From Paramecium pentaurelia (lineage: Eukaryota; Ciliophora; Oligohymenophorea; Peniculida; Parameciidae), in the NCBI GenBank assembly GCA_905183005.1, contig CAJJDO010000016.1:441949-505948 (forward strand): a stretch of 64,000 bases of DNA, in the 5' to 3' direction. Position numbers and translations under genes: made by a program. Below, piece after piece: positions 48,912 to 61,162 of the stretch (the first letter of the stretch is position 1; every line of letters starts with the position of its first letter). The notes under the pieces were generated by a model, which had not been told where the DNA came from, ran no database searches, and worked only from the letters and a program-made list of their open reading frames with translations.

Positions 48912-49534
48912 TTTTTAATTTTTTTTAGGTTATGCCTAAATAACTTAGCCAAAATCAATAATCCAAAATCTCTAAAATCATTAATACCAACTGATATTTG
49001 CTATATTTCTCCTATCTGGCTCTTGAAAACATTCCAATACAAAACAAAAAATATCATCTTTTCTTTATAGAATATTGAATTATTTATTCTATTTATTTGT
49101 TCTATAATTAATTTTTTCAGAGCTACTATTACTCAACTTAGATAAAACATCTTTTAAAATAATTATTATTAAAAAAGGAGTATTATTTTAATCCAATAAA
49201 TCAATTTGCTATTATTATTTTTGGATATTATAGATGCAATATGATAATTTATTTTAATAGCTCAATAAAAGTATTATATTTAATGAAACATATACAATTA
49301 TAATCTTCATTTAATCATAATTTTAATTATTATATTCATTATTAAGATGAAGTTGATAAGAAATAATTAATGAAATGAAATAAATTTATTAGTATAAATA
49401 ATTTTGTTGATCCTTAAATAATGAAAATTCTGTTATTTTGAGAACTGATTAAGCAGATTTATTAATAAAAAATATTTAAAGTTACTGAAATTTCTCTTTT
49501 TTAAGTATTTTAAAATATTTTTAATTTATTATAC
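48912..49534. other. Intergenic stretch between divergent genes
   Basis: 623 bp, AT-rich. A 60-codon minus-strand frame (48878-49057) overlaps the start of the coiled-coil gene; it has no supporting features. Otherwise I see nothing. It should contain two divergent promoters. Confidence 0.45.
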
Positions 49535-51018
49535 ATGCTCCTTTTGATTATTATATGCTTAATAGAAACATGTTTAACTTAAAAAAAAGATAAATAATAC
49601 ATTGAAGTGACTGGATTATAAAATTTTGAGATTAAAGACTTTATCCCTAAGAATCTTTCTGAAAAATAAAAGGTTACGTTTACACTTACCTACGAAGATG
49701 GAGAGATTCCAATTTTTGTTATTTGTGATAATCAGCCACATTTTAATACATTGACAAATTACGAATCGATTTAAAAGTAATAGTATGAATATTTTAGTTA
49801 AAATTGTTTAAGTGACATAAATGCTTATGATTAGAAATCAGAAATACAATCAATTTCTTTAACAAAGAATGTTAAATCATAAGCTTTTTAAAAACATTTT
49901 AATATTTATTAAATAGATAATTAGAATATGTTTGTTGGAGCATACTCAAAAAAATAATCAACATTTTTAATGACTGCTATAATTCAATCATTATATAATT
50001 GTGGAAAGTATTTATTATAATTAAATTAGAGAATGTAAAAATGGAGGAAGTTGTTTTTATGGAATATGTGAATGTTAAGAAGGAACTTTTGGTGATGATT
50101 GCAGTATAATAGGTATAGATATTAAAGATCAACTAAAATTATCTCCAAATAAATTATATTATTTAAGCTTATATTCAACAGGAGCAACATTCTAAAGAAT
50201 TTTATCAAATCAAATACCTTTAAAGTAATAATGTTATGCAGAGAAACCTTTTATAGATTAAGGTTCAATACTGATTACAAATCTACTTTAATTAAATTAT
50301 GATTAAATTTAAAATTGTAGAAATCTTACAAAAACTCTCTAAGATGAAATTAAAATCAAATAGAATGCTTATATCACTTTTAAAATCTATAGCTAATATG
50401 ATGTAAACATTCTTATTAACAGTGATTAAGATGATGGATTATCAAAAATGATGATGATAATTTTTATTCCACTTTGTATAGTATTCTTTTTCTTATTGGT
50501 TTGTTGTTGTGTAAAAATTTATTAAAAAAAACTACCATAAACATAAATTCATAAAAAAGTAGATTAAGATTTTGAGGCAAGCTTTGTAAATTTATATATG
50601 CCAACTCTTAAATTTTAATAAGTTAAAGAAATAATTTAAGATGATATAAATCAATAAGAAACTTATTGTTCAATTTGTTTAGAGAAATTCACTTTATAGA
50701 ATAATGTTAAAGTGACTTATTGTAAACATATTTATCATTCTCAATGCTTATCAATATGGATAAAGAAAATCAAAGTATAATTTAATCTATATTTAGATAT
50801 GTCCTTTATGTAGAGCACCTTTAGATGAAAAAACTCTGGCTTAATTGATGCCTTTAAGATCTTAGACATTGATAGATTAAATTTCTAGTAAATCTTAATC
50901 AAATAATAATAAATTGAAGATATTATCTTTGAATTCATTATCTAGTCTAAATGGAGCCAATACTTAAAATGCTTTTTAGCATCTGAATTATTAAAGAAGT
51001 TTAGTTTTAGTAGAATGA
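49535..51018 (+). CDS. Membrane-anchored RING-H2 E3 ubiquitin ligase with EGF-like ectodomain
   Basis: Two 22-nt introns (50008-50029 and 50775-50796) give 479 aa. The order is: signal peptide (MLLLIIICLIETCLT); an ectodomain with an EGF-like module (ECKNGGSCFYGICECQEGTF); one membrane segment (MIIFIPLCIVFFFLLVCCC); and a cytosolic RING-H2 finger (YCSICLEKF ... CKHIYHSQCLSIW ... CPLCRAPL) with all eight Cys/His ligands in C3H2C3 order. The second intron falls inside the RING and its removal restores ICPLC. The tail is Ser/Asn-rich. The plan recalls transmembrane RING ligases of the endolysosomal system, which ubiquitinate membrane cargo; the target is unknown. Confidence 0.9.
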
Positions 51019-51126
51019 TAAAATAAAATTTTGTAAGACACTTATAATATAAATCTTTTTTTTTCTAAATATAAATTTATAGGCTTTACTAATCCTATAA
51101 TATTAAAACAAGTTATATAAAAAAAT

Positions 51127-52207
51127 TCAAATTAAATGAAATCCAACTTCTGCAATGTATTATTATGAGTAGCGATCAACATTATTTCTCAAATCTTTGA
51201 CTATTTAATTAAGTATCATAGAGTTTTCAATCTAAAATTAATAAATTTAAGCAAAAGACTCTTTTGCAATAGGAAATGGATTAGATTGAAAATGCTATTA
51301 TTTAATTTACTATTTTCTATTTCTAAATTCAATTTCTTATTGTTATTCATGTTATAATTATTTAGATTGATTGTTCATAAAAACTAAGAAATCTAAAGGA
51401 GGTGTTTATTTATTCAATAAATATTAAGCAATTTAAGATAATTATGTAGAGAAATGCTTAGTATCTTGAATTTTTTGTTTGATTTCTATCATTTTTGTAT
51501 GAACTAAATCGAATTATTCTTATAATTCAAATAGCCATTTATTTTATTCTTATAATTTAGATTTGAGTTCATTATTTTCAATAATAATTTATTATAGACT
51601 TGCTTCTAAATCTAGACTTTTTGTTTAATACTACTTATATGCATTTAATTCATTTTATAATTGGATTATTTACTGTTATAATGTTTATTCAGATTTCTGA
51701 TATTGTCTTTTATTATTTTCTATTTCTCTTGACATTTATGATATTAATAATTGATTTTATTGTTAAATGATTTCTTTTTCTCTTTTTAATTAATTAAGAA
51801 TTGATGAATTCATAGGTGAGATATCCATATTATCACTAATATTCATTTAAGAATGTTAAATTTATTGCACATAATCTTAAATATGAGTATTTTGAATATC
51901 CTCTGGTTAATATACTTAAAAAGCCTATGAATCTAAATATTATGAAGTAGCAACAGATTTTGGAACGAAAAAGCTTTGTTTGGTTGATTTTCTAGTTGGA
52001 ACACAACTAAAATAACTCCTATCTATACTGCTGCTTTTATTGTTTGATTTTGTAAACATTTAGGACTAAAATGAAATATTTATTTACTAATTATTATGAA
52101 TCTCTAACTTGAGGAGTCTGAGGAAATTTAATCATCATTCTACTTTAATGTTATTCAATTTTGAGGTTATTCTTTTAGATTAGTGCTCTTAATTGATCAT
52201 CAGACAT
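51127..52207 (-). CDS. Coiled-coil protein, 352 aa
   Basis: One 22-nt intron (52066-52087) after MSDDQLRALIQKNNLKIEQH and a short Pro/Gln part. Then SQMFTKSNNKSSSIDRSYFS and a Ser/Thr region, followed by about 200 residues of coiled coil (ILNQLKREKEIIQQQNQLLI, LEASLQQIIIENNELKSKL). It ends NNVDRYSQQYIAEVGFHLI. There is no known domain. It is convergent with the RING gene (108 nt) and divergent from the next gene (127 nt). Confidence 0.75.
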
Positions 52208-52334
52208 TGAATTAAATATATAATATTGTAATCAAATATAATTAATGTAGTATTAATTTAATTGTTCATAGAAAGTGATTATGATCAGATTTAATAATAA
52301 AAATATTTACACTCTTTTTAAAATTAATTTAATT

Positions 52335-54133
52335 ATGTACTTTAGGGAAAGGAGAGCTTTATCTAATCAAAAATAATATTAAGGTTATGAGGATACCAAA
52401 ATTTAATTAGACTTAATTGACAAATTCATAAATCCATCATATGAAAATCCAATTAGTCAACAACCTAGTCAGAAAAGTGGAATAAGACAATTAAATTAAA
52501 TGGATAAATCTTATTAGATTCCTAAAGTAGTAGTATTTCCTGAAGAAAAATTAAATGAAGAAGTGGCTCAAATGTAATAAGCATTAGATAAATAAAGTCA
52601 AACTCTTAAACTACTTTTAAAAGAACAAAAAGAAGTAACATTATAAATGGATAATCAAGATTAATAGAACTCAAGTTTTAAAGTCAAAACTTGATTATCT
52701 AAAAACTCAAGTGTAAACCCTTCATCTTAAGTTGCCTTAGCTACCCCAATATGAATAATTTTATGAAATTAAACATGAAATCAACTCTTTGCGATATTCA
52801 TTTTTTAACAAAGTTCATTAACCACAACAACCCTTTATATAACCACCTTAGATCATATATTAATAGTTGCCTTAACCTTTTTCGTAACAATACTTTTAAT
52901 AAGCATATCTTCCTTTTAATTAATAATAATCACACTTTGGATCTTAAAGAGACTATCATCCTTTTCAACATTTAATAAATCCTTATTAGAATCCATATAA
53001 CCCTAAATCATAAAGAGTTAAATCTAACACTAAAGACAAATACTCAAACTCAAAAGGTAAAGCATAAAAAAAAACTTAAACCAAAAATTAAAATTCTGTT
53101 TCAAAGGCTTTTCATTCAGAAAGAAGTAGTCGTCAATCCATTCCTTTAATTTCTAAAGGATTGAATTAAAAAACTAAATAAAGCTTTTTCATGGATGTAT
53201 TATTAAAATTATATTTGATAGAATGCGGGCTTTCAAGTATAATAAAAAATACAAAAGTATAAATTAAAAAATATATTCAATTTTGTGAGATATGCAATGA
53301 GGTGGAAAATCTATTGTAGACCCAATAAAATGTTATGGAGAAAATTATATAGACATTCAGTTGAATGTAAAGCTATTCTCTTAAAAACATCATATCCAGT
53401 AGCATTAAAACGAATAAGGGATTGGTGTAAAATGGTATTGGCTAAAGTAGAAAATTATTTAAGCAAAATTAAAGAAATCGATTTTATAGTAATTAATATA
53501 TCATTATCTTAGAATCCAGAAAAAATACTGACAGATAAAGAAATTGATTAATCATTTATGTAACTTACTATTTCAACAAAGTATTTAATAACAAGTCTAC
53601 TTACATATTGCACAAGTGATTTTATTATTCCAGAACTTAAATTTTTATCCTATTTATAGTTTTTTGATGAACCAAATATTGATAGAGGCCTATTTATATC
53701 CAAACGGGTATTATTTTGGAAGGAAAATCAATTGGATATGACTAAAACTCAATAATAAATGATTATTGGCGATCTAGTTATAATTGTACATATTTTACCA
53801 GCCTTAATGGATATTTCAGGATCATATTTTCTTATTAAATGCATGGTATCATTAATTTAAATTCATTTTATGAAATAATTTGACCTTTAAATTATAAATC
53901 CCAATCCAAGTTATAGATTAATTTAATTAAATGTAAAAGAATATGTCAATGGAAAATTATCATTGAAATTATAAAAAGTTGAGAATTTTGATGATGATAG
54001 ATATATAATTGGAGTATATGAAGAATAATAATTTCAATAATTTTTCTAAAAAAGGCCCTACTTTTAAGACGATATGTAAAACACTCTTACTGAAATACAT
54101 ACTAACTTATTATAAGCATTAATTTCAAAATGA
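52335..54133 (+). CDS. Hypothetical protein, 582 aa, with a large uncharacterised C-terminal domain
   Basis: Two 25-nt introns (52635-52659 and 53197-53221) join a coiled-coil/Pro-Gln-rich N-terminal half (LKSKLDYLKTQVQTLHLKLP, then repeated PQQPF and QPPQ) to a compact C-terminal domain of about 300 residues (from FVRYAMRWKIYCRPNKMLWR, through RIRDWCKMVLAKVENYLSKI, to YIIGVYEEQQFQQFF). The domain has many aromatic and Cys residues and mixed helix/strand character, so it looks folded and probably conserved. I do not recognise it. No signal or membrane segment is clear, except a hydrophobic run near LVIIVHILPALMDISGSYF. Confidence 0.72.
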
Positions 54134-54901
54134 ATTATAATTATTTTTATTTTATACTGTTAAAGTTTATGTTAAGATTAAATAAAATCTTTATCCATAT
54201 ATATTTATTTAAATCTCATCTGAGCTTCTTAAAAAGAAATACTGTTTTTATAAGATAAATAATCAATAATAAAAAGTGTATTTATTTAATGCTAAAATCT
54301 AAGTTAATTATTCTAGTAATTTTCCCTTATTTTAATTCCTAACAATATTTATATATCAAGATATGACTAACGTGATGAAATTTAACATTTTGATTTTATT
54401 CTATTATTATATTAATTCAAGAGAAATTATAATAATAAATGAAGAAGATAGATGAATTTAGGAAATTATATAAATCTTGTTTATCTAATAAAAGTAAATT
54501 TATATTTATAGTGGAAATTATAAATATCTTTAAAATTATTAAATAAATTTTAAGACAATAAAATAAAAAAATAGATGTAAATTAATGGAATTACAAATTC
54601 ATCTGACTTAACAACCTTTAATGATACCAAATATAAAATAATTTGAGTAATTAATAATGATCGATTATTTATGAATTAAAATTAATAAATTTATATATTC
54701 AAATTAGAGAAATTAATTAAATATTTTCAAATATCAAACATATTCAAATGATAATCTTCTTTTACAATCACTCTCATAAAATTATTCATTATATGAGATT
54801 CTTTAAAAGTAATAAATTATAGGGATCAAATTATTACTTTAAGATTTGAAGAATGATAATTCATTTATATATATATTTTAATGATTAATATATTTTTAAA
54901 T
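54134..54901. other. Intergenic stretch, possibly with gene relics
   Basis: 768 bp between convergent gene ends, one of the longest gene-free parts. AT-rich, with only short frames on both strands (none over about 40 codons with protein-like character). I see no RNA gene, inverted repeat or promoter-like element I can support. Confidence 0.45.
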
Positions 54902-55527
54902 TCATTTTGGTGGGCTTACTGGTTGACGATAAATACGATTATATTGTTCTTTAGGTAGAGTATGATAATCTAAAATTTATTTCTTAATTAATGAGGTATT
55001 TAAGTTTTGTGATACATAAGATGCATCAATTGAAGACATTTATATTGAATTATTTGCCTTTAGTTTTCTCTTTTAAAATTCATTATCATTTCGCTTTTTT
55101 ATTTTTTCTTCCTTCTCAACTTATGAAATCCTAATACAATAAATGTGGTTTTTTACTCTTTTTTTTCTTTGACAATAATAAGAGCCCTTTATGTTTCTTA
55201 TTCTAATTTTAATTTTTCCTGCTTTTTTTATTCTGCTAATTCTTTTTTGACTTATTCCATCTCCAATTCTCTTTACTTTTTCTTTAAGTAATTCTCTTTT
55301 TAAATCAGTAATAGTCTTTCATCTTCGATTGGCTTCAACCCATTTTAAGCTTTTTAGTTCTTAATGAGGAGTTATCTTTTTGCCTTCTTTACAATCATCT
55401 GTGGATCATCAATAATTTTATCTTTCTTTAATTCTTCAGGTAAAAACCTAGTATCAGGAGGAGGGTTGGCAGGTTATAGTTTTTACATTCTATCAACTAA
55501 TTTTTGCATTCTTGTAAAATCGTACAT
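54902..55527 (-). CDS. Coiled-coil protein, 199 aa
   Basis: One 26-nt intron near 55150 gives exactly 200 codons. It starts MYDFTRMQKLVDRMQKLQPA with a Pro-rich turn, continues DTRFLPEELKKDKIIDDPQM, then about 90 residues of charged coiled coil (LEMEQVKKELAEQKKQEKLK), and ends QILDYHTLPKEQYNRIYRQP and VSPPK. Such small, highly charged proteins with a Pro-rich end are frequent in ciliary doublets, but no family is recognised. It is divergent from the TTLL gene. Confidence 0.75.
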
Positions 55528-55704
55528 TTATATATTTAATATAATTTATTTATTAATCTAATATTGCAAATAAAATTATAAATATAAACCAAAAATATTC
55601 TAACAAACTAAAATTTTCATAATTAAGTTTACACTTGCAAAGAGAGTTTCTAAAATATACAACTAAATTTTTTATAATATTATTGATTAATATATTAATC
55701 GAAT

Positions 55705-57583
55705 ATGGCATCAGCTGCTAAAGAAAAGAGAATTAAAAAAAAAGAAAAAGAGGAACAAATATAAAGTAAATCATAAGGAAATTTTCACAATTTAGAATTA
55801 TTATGTAAAGCAGATGACAAATAAAAAAAAACACTGTAAAAAATAATCAAATAAAAACCTGATCTTGCAAAAAGCTTAAATATTTATGCAGATGGAGTCA
55901 AATATTATATAGCACGTTAGTAATAGAGAGATAAATTACTAGCTGGAAAAGAATCTCCTTTAGCTGATGTTACAGAGGAGTAAGTATTAATACCTGTTTT
56001 ACCCTCTATTTCAAATCGTTAAATACTTAGATAATTTAAACAAGACCCATTAAATCAAAAAAAACTATCAGAAAGCTTAGAAAAAGCAAATAAAAGATAG
56101 TATCATTAGAATAATTACACCCCTTTTGCAAATCGATAAAAAGTTAACATAATTTAATCTTAAAATCCTCCCTTAAAAATAAACAGAGAAAAAGAGTTGC
56201 CAAAACTAAAAGTAAAGAAATAAAATCTTACATAGTTTAATTATTATATAGGACCTGGAAATAATGGGGAATTAGTAAAACGTATTTTATAGAAAAGAGA
56301 ATAATTTTGGAGTGCTGTACCATAATAATTTCAATATAAGCATTTTATATGGTAATAATCCTACTTTGGTATGGATTTTAGTAGACTATCAGCTTCTGAT
56401 AGCTTATTCACAAGAATGATGTATAACTTTTTTGAGTTCCACAAAAATATCACATCTAAATCTGGTATAAAAATATATTCATAAACATAGGTTTATCAAT
56501 ATCTTTACTGTAATACTATAATAATATAGAAAAAACATTTGATATCATTCCATTAGTGTTTATATTAAATTTTAAGAATTCAGATTGGATGAAAGATGTA
56601 CAATAATTTACTGAATTTTATTGTAATAATAATCCATTACCTTAAACATCAATGAAAATTAATTTAGATTTTGATTTTTATGTATCCAATCTTCCTGCAA
56701 ATAAAGTAAATTATAATGGAATCAAAACCTATAAAATGCAAGAAACTTTAACAAATAAGACTCAATATTTATGGTTACTTAAGCCTGCAGATTGGAATAG
56801 AGGAGAAGGAGTCCATGTTTTTAATACATTAGAGGAAGTTGAAACATTAATCAAATCATATTATTATGGAAAGGGTAATTATGAATGCAAAGAATTTGTG
56901 ATATAGAAATATATTGAAAGACCTTTGTTATTGGGAGGAAGGAAATTTGATATAAGATGTTGGGTATTGATAACTCATGAAATGCATTACTTTATATTTA
57001 AAGAAGCATATATAAGAACAAGTGGAACAACATTTTCTTTAGAGAATGTATAATTAAATTATAACATATTAGAAAGATAGATATATTCATTTGACAAACA
57101 ATGCTGTTTAAAAAAATGCTTAAAATTATGGATAATTTGAAGATGGAAATTAATTATCCTTAAAACGATTTTAGAAACAATTAGAGTAAGATATAGATGA
57201 CAATAAATAGTTAATAAGAAACTAAATATGATTTTAGAAAGGATGGATGGCCTAAGATAAAGGAGATTGTGAAACTTACTTTGAATTCAACTAAATTAAA
57301 TAAGAGAAATAGAAAATATGGGATGCAAATATTGGGTTATGATTTTATGATTGATGAAAACTTAAAGTTATGGCTCATTGAGGTTAATGCTAATCCTTGT
57401 ATTGAGGAAAGTTCAAATTTATTGAAAATGTTGATTCCAAGAATGTTAGATGATGCTTTTAGACTTACTATAGATAAGGTTTTTACTTCAGATGTAGATT
57501 TTGGGATACAATAACCAAAATTTAAAGTAGATGAATATGATGATTAAGAGAATATGTGGGAATAATTAGGAGTTTGTGGATGA
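55705..57583 (+). CDS. Tubulin-tyrosine-ligase-like (TTLL) protein, 600 aa
   Basis: Three introns (26 nt near 56465, 25 nt near 57048 and 25 nt near 57185) give 600 aa. The TTL domain has KTQYLWLLKPADWNRGEGVH, QKYIERPLLLGGRKFDIRCW, RYIHLTNNAVQKN, KDGWPKIKEIV and YDFMIDENLKLWLIEVNANP: the ATP-grasp signature with the metal-binding Glu/Asn of VNANP. The N-terminal 200 residues are basic, Lys/Gln-rich, probably for microtubule binding. TTLLs add Glu, Gly or Tyr to tubulin in cilia and basal bodies. Which reaction this one performs cannot be read from sequence by eye. Confidence 0.94.
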
Positions 57584-57657
57584 ATAAATTAGCTAAAATA
57601 AGTTCATTTATATGATTATAATATATATAAAGATTTAAATAAATATTTAAATTTAAT

Positions 57658-58882
57658 ATGGATTAATAATAAACAGAGTAAGACAAACTTGAATCAATAG
57701 CTACTCCAGGAGTGTTAGATAAATATTAAAATGCTGGTAAAATTGTAAATGGTAAATTTTTTAATTGATTATTAAATAGTTGTACTGGAAAAAGTGATCA
57801 CTAAATTATAGCCAGAAGCTGATATTGCTACTATTTGTGCATTTGGTGACTCAGAAATTAATGGAGAATTACAAAAAGTTTATAACAAGAAAGGAATTGA
57901 AAAAGGTTTAGCATTCCCAACAACAATTTCTGTAAATTAAATTTGCGGTCATTATTCTCCATTAAAGAGTGAATCAAGTAAACTCGTTAAGGGTGATGTA
58001 GCCAAAATGTAAATGTTAATAATAATGTCCTAGTGAATTAGGAGTTCATATTGATGGATATATTGCCATTGCAGCACACACAGTAGTAGTAGGTGAAGAT
58101 TAAGTAGAAGGATAAAAGGCAGATGTCATATTGGCAGCCTATTAATCAGTCTAAGCTTTATTCAGATCAATAAAACCAGGAGTCACAAATACATCTTTAA
58201 CTAAAATTATTTAATAAATATCAGATGATCACAAATGTACACCATTAGAGGGTGTTTTGAGTCATGAAGTTAAGAGACATTTTATTGATGGAAATAAAGT
58301 CATTATCAATAGAGAAACACAAGAATAAAGAGTAGATGAGGAAGAAATCTAAGTTAATGATGTTATTGTTTTAGATGTCTATATTACAACAGGAGATGGA
58401 AAAACAAAAGAAGTATTAAATAATTTAATTAAATTAGTCTGAATTAAGAACTACTGTTTACAAAAGAGCTTTGGATAGATAATATCAATTAAAAACTAAA
58501 CATGGAAGAGCCTTCATGTAAGAAGTCTATGATAAATACCCATCTTTATGTTTCTCATTAAGATCATTTGAAGATGAAATTACTGCTAAATTGGCTGTTT
58601 AAGAATGTGCTAAACATGAATTATTAAACCCATATCCAATTTTAATCAGTCCAAATAGTATTGTAGCATAATTCACAATGACTGTTGCTGTCTTAGCTAA
58701 TAGCACTCTTTAAGTTTCTGGACTTAAATTAGATGAAACCAAATTTAAACCTGCTCATGATATTAATGATGCAGCACTCAAAGATTTATTGAAAGTATAT
58801 TATACAATTCTAATGTTTCTAGTTACCTATGGACAAGGAATCACAAAAAAAAAGACATTTAGAGTCAAAATAAAAAGCTTGA
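57658..58882 (+). CDS. PA2G4: EBP1/PA2G4-like protein, complete copy
   Basis: Four introns (57752-57779, 58009-58033, a 25-nt one near 58411 and a 28-nt one near 58796) give 372 aa. The pita-bread fold of the proliferation-associated 2G4 family is clear: CAFGDSEINGELQKVYNKKG, GLAFPTTISVNQICGHYSPL, KIELGVHIDGYIAIAAHTVV, LDVYITTGDGKT and LRSFEDEITAKLAVQECAKH. The methionine-aminopeptidase metal ligands are mostly lost, as in EBP1. The C-terminus LPMDKESQKKRHLESKQKA is Lys-rich like EBP1, which binds ribosomes near the exit tunnel. The first 50 codons are unique to this copy. Confidence 0.93.
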
Positions 58883-58901
58883 TAATATATATCAATTGGA
58901 G

Positions 58902-58902
58902 N
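58902..58902. other. Single N: assembly join
   Basis: An undetermined base at 58902, exactly between the end of unit 1 and the start of unit 2. It is most simply a contig join of unknown gap size. Confidence 0.9.
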
Positions 58903-59974
58903 GCCAGAAGCTGATATTGCTACTATTTGTGCATTTGGTGACTCAGAAATTAATGGAGAATTACAAAAAGTTTATAACAAGAAAGGAATTGAAAAAGGTT
59001 TAGCATTCCCAACAACAATTTCTGTAAATTAAATTTGCGGTCATTATTCTCCATTAAAGAGTGAATCAAGTAAACTCGTTAAGGGTGATGTAGCCAAAAT
59101 GTAAATGTTAATAATAATGTCCTAGTGAATTAGGAGTTCATATTGATGGATATATTGCCATTGCAGCACACACAGTAGTAGTAGGTGAAGATTAAGTAGA
59201 AGGATAAAAGGCAGATGTTATATTGGCAGCCTATTAATCAGTCTAAGCTTTATTCAGATCAATAAAACCAGGAGTCACAAATACATCTTTAACTAAAATT
59301 ATTTAATAAATATCAGATGATCACAAATGTACACCATTAGAGGGTGTTTTGAGTCATGAAGTTAAGAGACATTTTATTGATGGAAATAAAGTCATTATCA
59401 ATAGAGAAACACAAGAATAAAGAGTAGATGAGGAAGAAATCTAAGTTAATGATGTTATTGTTTTAGATGTCTATATTACAACAGGAGATGGAAAAACAAA
59501 AGAAGTATTAAATAATTTAATTAAATTAGTCTGAATTAAGAACTACTGTTTACAAAAGAGCTTTGGATAGATAATATCAATTAAAAACTAAACATGGAAG
59601 AGCCTTCATGTAAGAAGTCTATGATAAATACCCATCTTTATGTTTCTCATTAAGATCATTTGAAGATGAAATTACTGCTAAATTGGCTGTTTAAGAATGT
59701 GCTAAACATGAATTATTAAACCCATATCCAGTTTTAATCAGTCCAAATAGTATTGTAGCATAATTCACAATGACTGTTGCTGTCTTAGCTAATAGCACTC
59801 TTTAAGTTTCTGGACTTAAATTAGATGAAACCAAATTTAAACCTGCTCATGATATTAATGATGCAGCACTCAAAGATTTATTGAAAGTATATTATACAAT
59901 TCTAATGTTTCTAGTTACCTATGGACAAGGAATCACAAAAAAAAAGACATTTAGAGTCAAAATAAAAAGCTTGA
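58903..59974 (+). pseudogene. EBP1/PA2G4 copy 2, 5'-truncated at an assembly join
   Basis: Identical to the complete copy from codon 42 onward except for a silent C-to-T (Val) at 59219 and an A-to-G at 59731 that changes Ile to Val in NPYPILISP. It lacks the start codon, exon 1 and the first intron. Its reading frame, splice sites and stop (59972-59974) are otherwise intact. It is called pseudogene only because it has no 5' end here; an artefact of unmerged contigs is more likely than a real truncated gene. Confidence 0.6.
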
Positions 59975-60017
59975 TAATATATATCAATTGGAGTAATATA
60001 GGTATATTAGTAATATA

Positions 60018-60018
60018 N
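60018..60018. other. Single N: assembly join
   Basis: The second undetermined base, at 60018, between units 2 and 3; same reading as the N at 58902. Confidence 0.9.
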
Positions 60019-61090
60019 GCCAGAAGCTGATATTGCTACTATTTGTGCATTTGGTGACTCAGAAATTAATGGAGAATTACAAAAAGTTTATAACAAGAAA
60101 GGAATTGAAAAAGGTTTAGCATTCCCAACAACAATTTCTGTAAATTAAATTTGCGGTCATTATTCTCCATTAAAGAGTGAATCAAGTAAACTCGTTAAGG
60201 GTGATGTAGCCAAAATGTAAATGTTAATAATAATGTCCTAGTGAATTAGGAGTTCATATTGATGGATATATTGCCATTGCAGCACACACAGTAGTAGTAG
60301 GTGAAGATTAAGTAGAAGGATAAAAGGCAGATGTCATATTGGCAGCCTATTAATCAGTCTAAGCTTTATTCAGATCAATAAAACCAGGAGTCACAAATAC
60401 ATCTTTAACTAAAATTATTTAATAAATATCAGATGATCACAAATGTACACCATTAGAGGGTGTTTTGAGTCATGAAGTTAAGAGACATTTTATTGATGGA
60501 AATAAAGTCATTATCAATAGAGAAACACAAGAATAAAGAGTAGATGAGGAAGAAATCTAAGTTAATGATGTTATTGTTTTAGATGTCTATATTACAACAG
60601 GAGATGGAAAAACAAAAGAAGTATTAAATAATTTAATTACATTAGTCTGAATTAAGAACTACTGTTTACAAAAGAGCTTTGGATAGATAATATCAATTAA
60701 AGACTAAACATGGAAGAGCATTCATGTAAGAAGTCTATGATAAATACCCATCTTTATGTTTCTCATTAAGATCATTTGAAGATGAAATTACTGCTAAATT
60801 GGCTGTTTAAGAATGTGCTAAACATGAATTATTAAACCCATATCCAATTTTAATCAGTCCAAATAGTATTGTAGCATAATTCACAATGACTGTTGCTGTC
60901 TTAGCTAATAGCACTCTTTAAGTTTCTGGACTTAAATTAGATGAAACCAAATTTAAACCTGCTCATGATATTAATGATGCAGCACTCAAAGATTTATTGA
61001 AAGTATATTATACAATTCTAATGTTTCTAGTTACCTATGGACAAGGAATCACAAAAAAAAAGACATTTAGAGTCAAAATAAAAAGCTTGA
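60019..61090 (+). pseudogene. EBP1/PA2G4 copy 3, 5'-truncated at an assembly join
   Basis: Starts at the same internal base as copy 2. It differs from copy 1 by A-to-C inside an intron (60640), silent A-to-G (Lys, 60702) and silent C-to-A (Ala, 60720). Frame, introns and stop (61088-61090) are intact. Downstream it reads into unique sequence and the methyltransferase gene, so this unit carries the true 3' flank of the locus. No start codon is present. Confidence 0.6.
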
Positions 61091-61162
61091 TAATATATAT
61101 CAATTGGAGTAATATAGGTATATTAGTAATATATTATCTCATATTTAATTCATATATATTAT

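Larger units (their letters stand above)
57811..61133 (+). repeat. Three near-identical tandem units (EBP1 gene body), joined by single N
   Basis: Units are 57811-58901, 58903-60017 and 60019-61133, with offsets of +1092 and +2208 relative to the first. All begin at the same base inside the gene (GCCAGAAGCTGA). The first ends in CAATTGGAG; the second runs 24 nt further; the third runs on into unique DNA. I find five substitutions among them: C58127/T59219, A58639/G59731, A58432/C60640, A58494/G60702, C58512/A60720. Confidence 0.92.

Noticed and set aside
48878..49057. 60-codon minus-strand frame with a hydrophobic start
   Set aside because: It overlaps the 5' end and intron of the coiled-coil gene and shows no other sign of selection.
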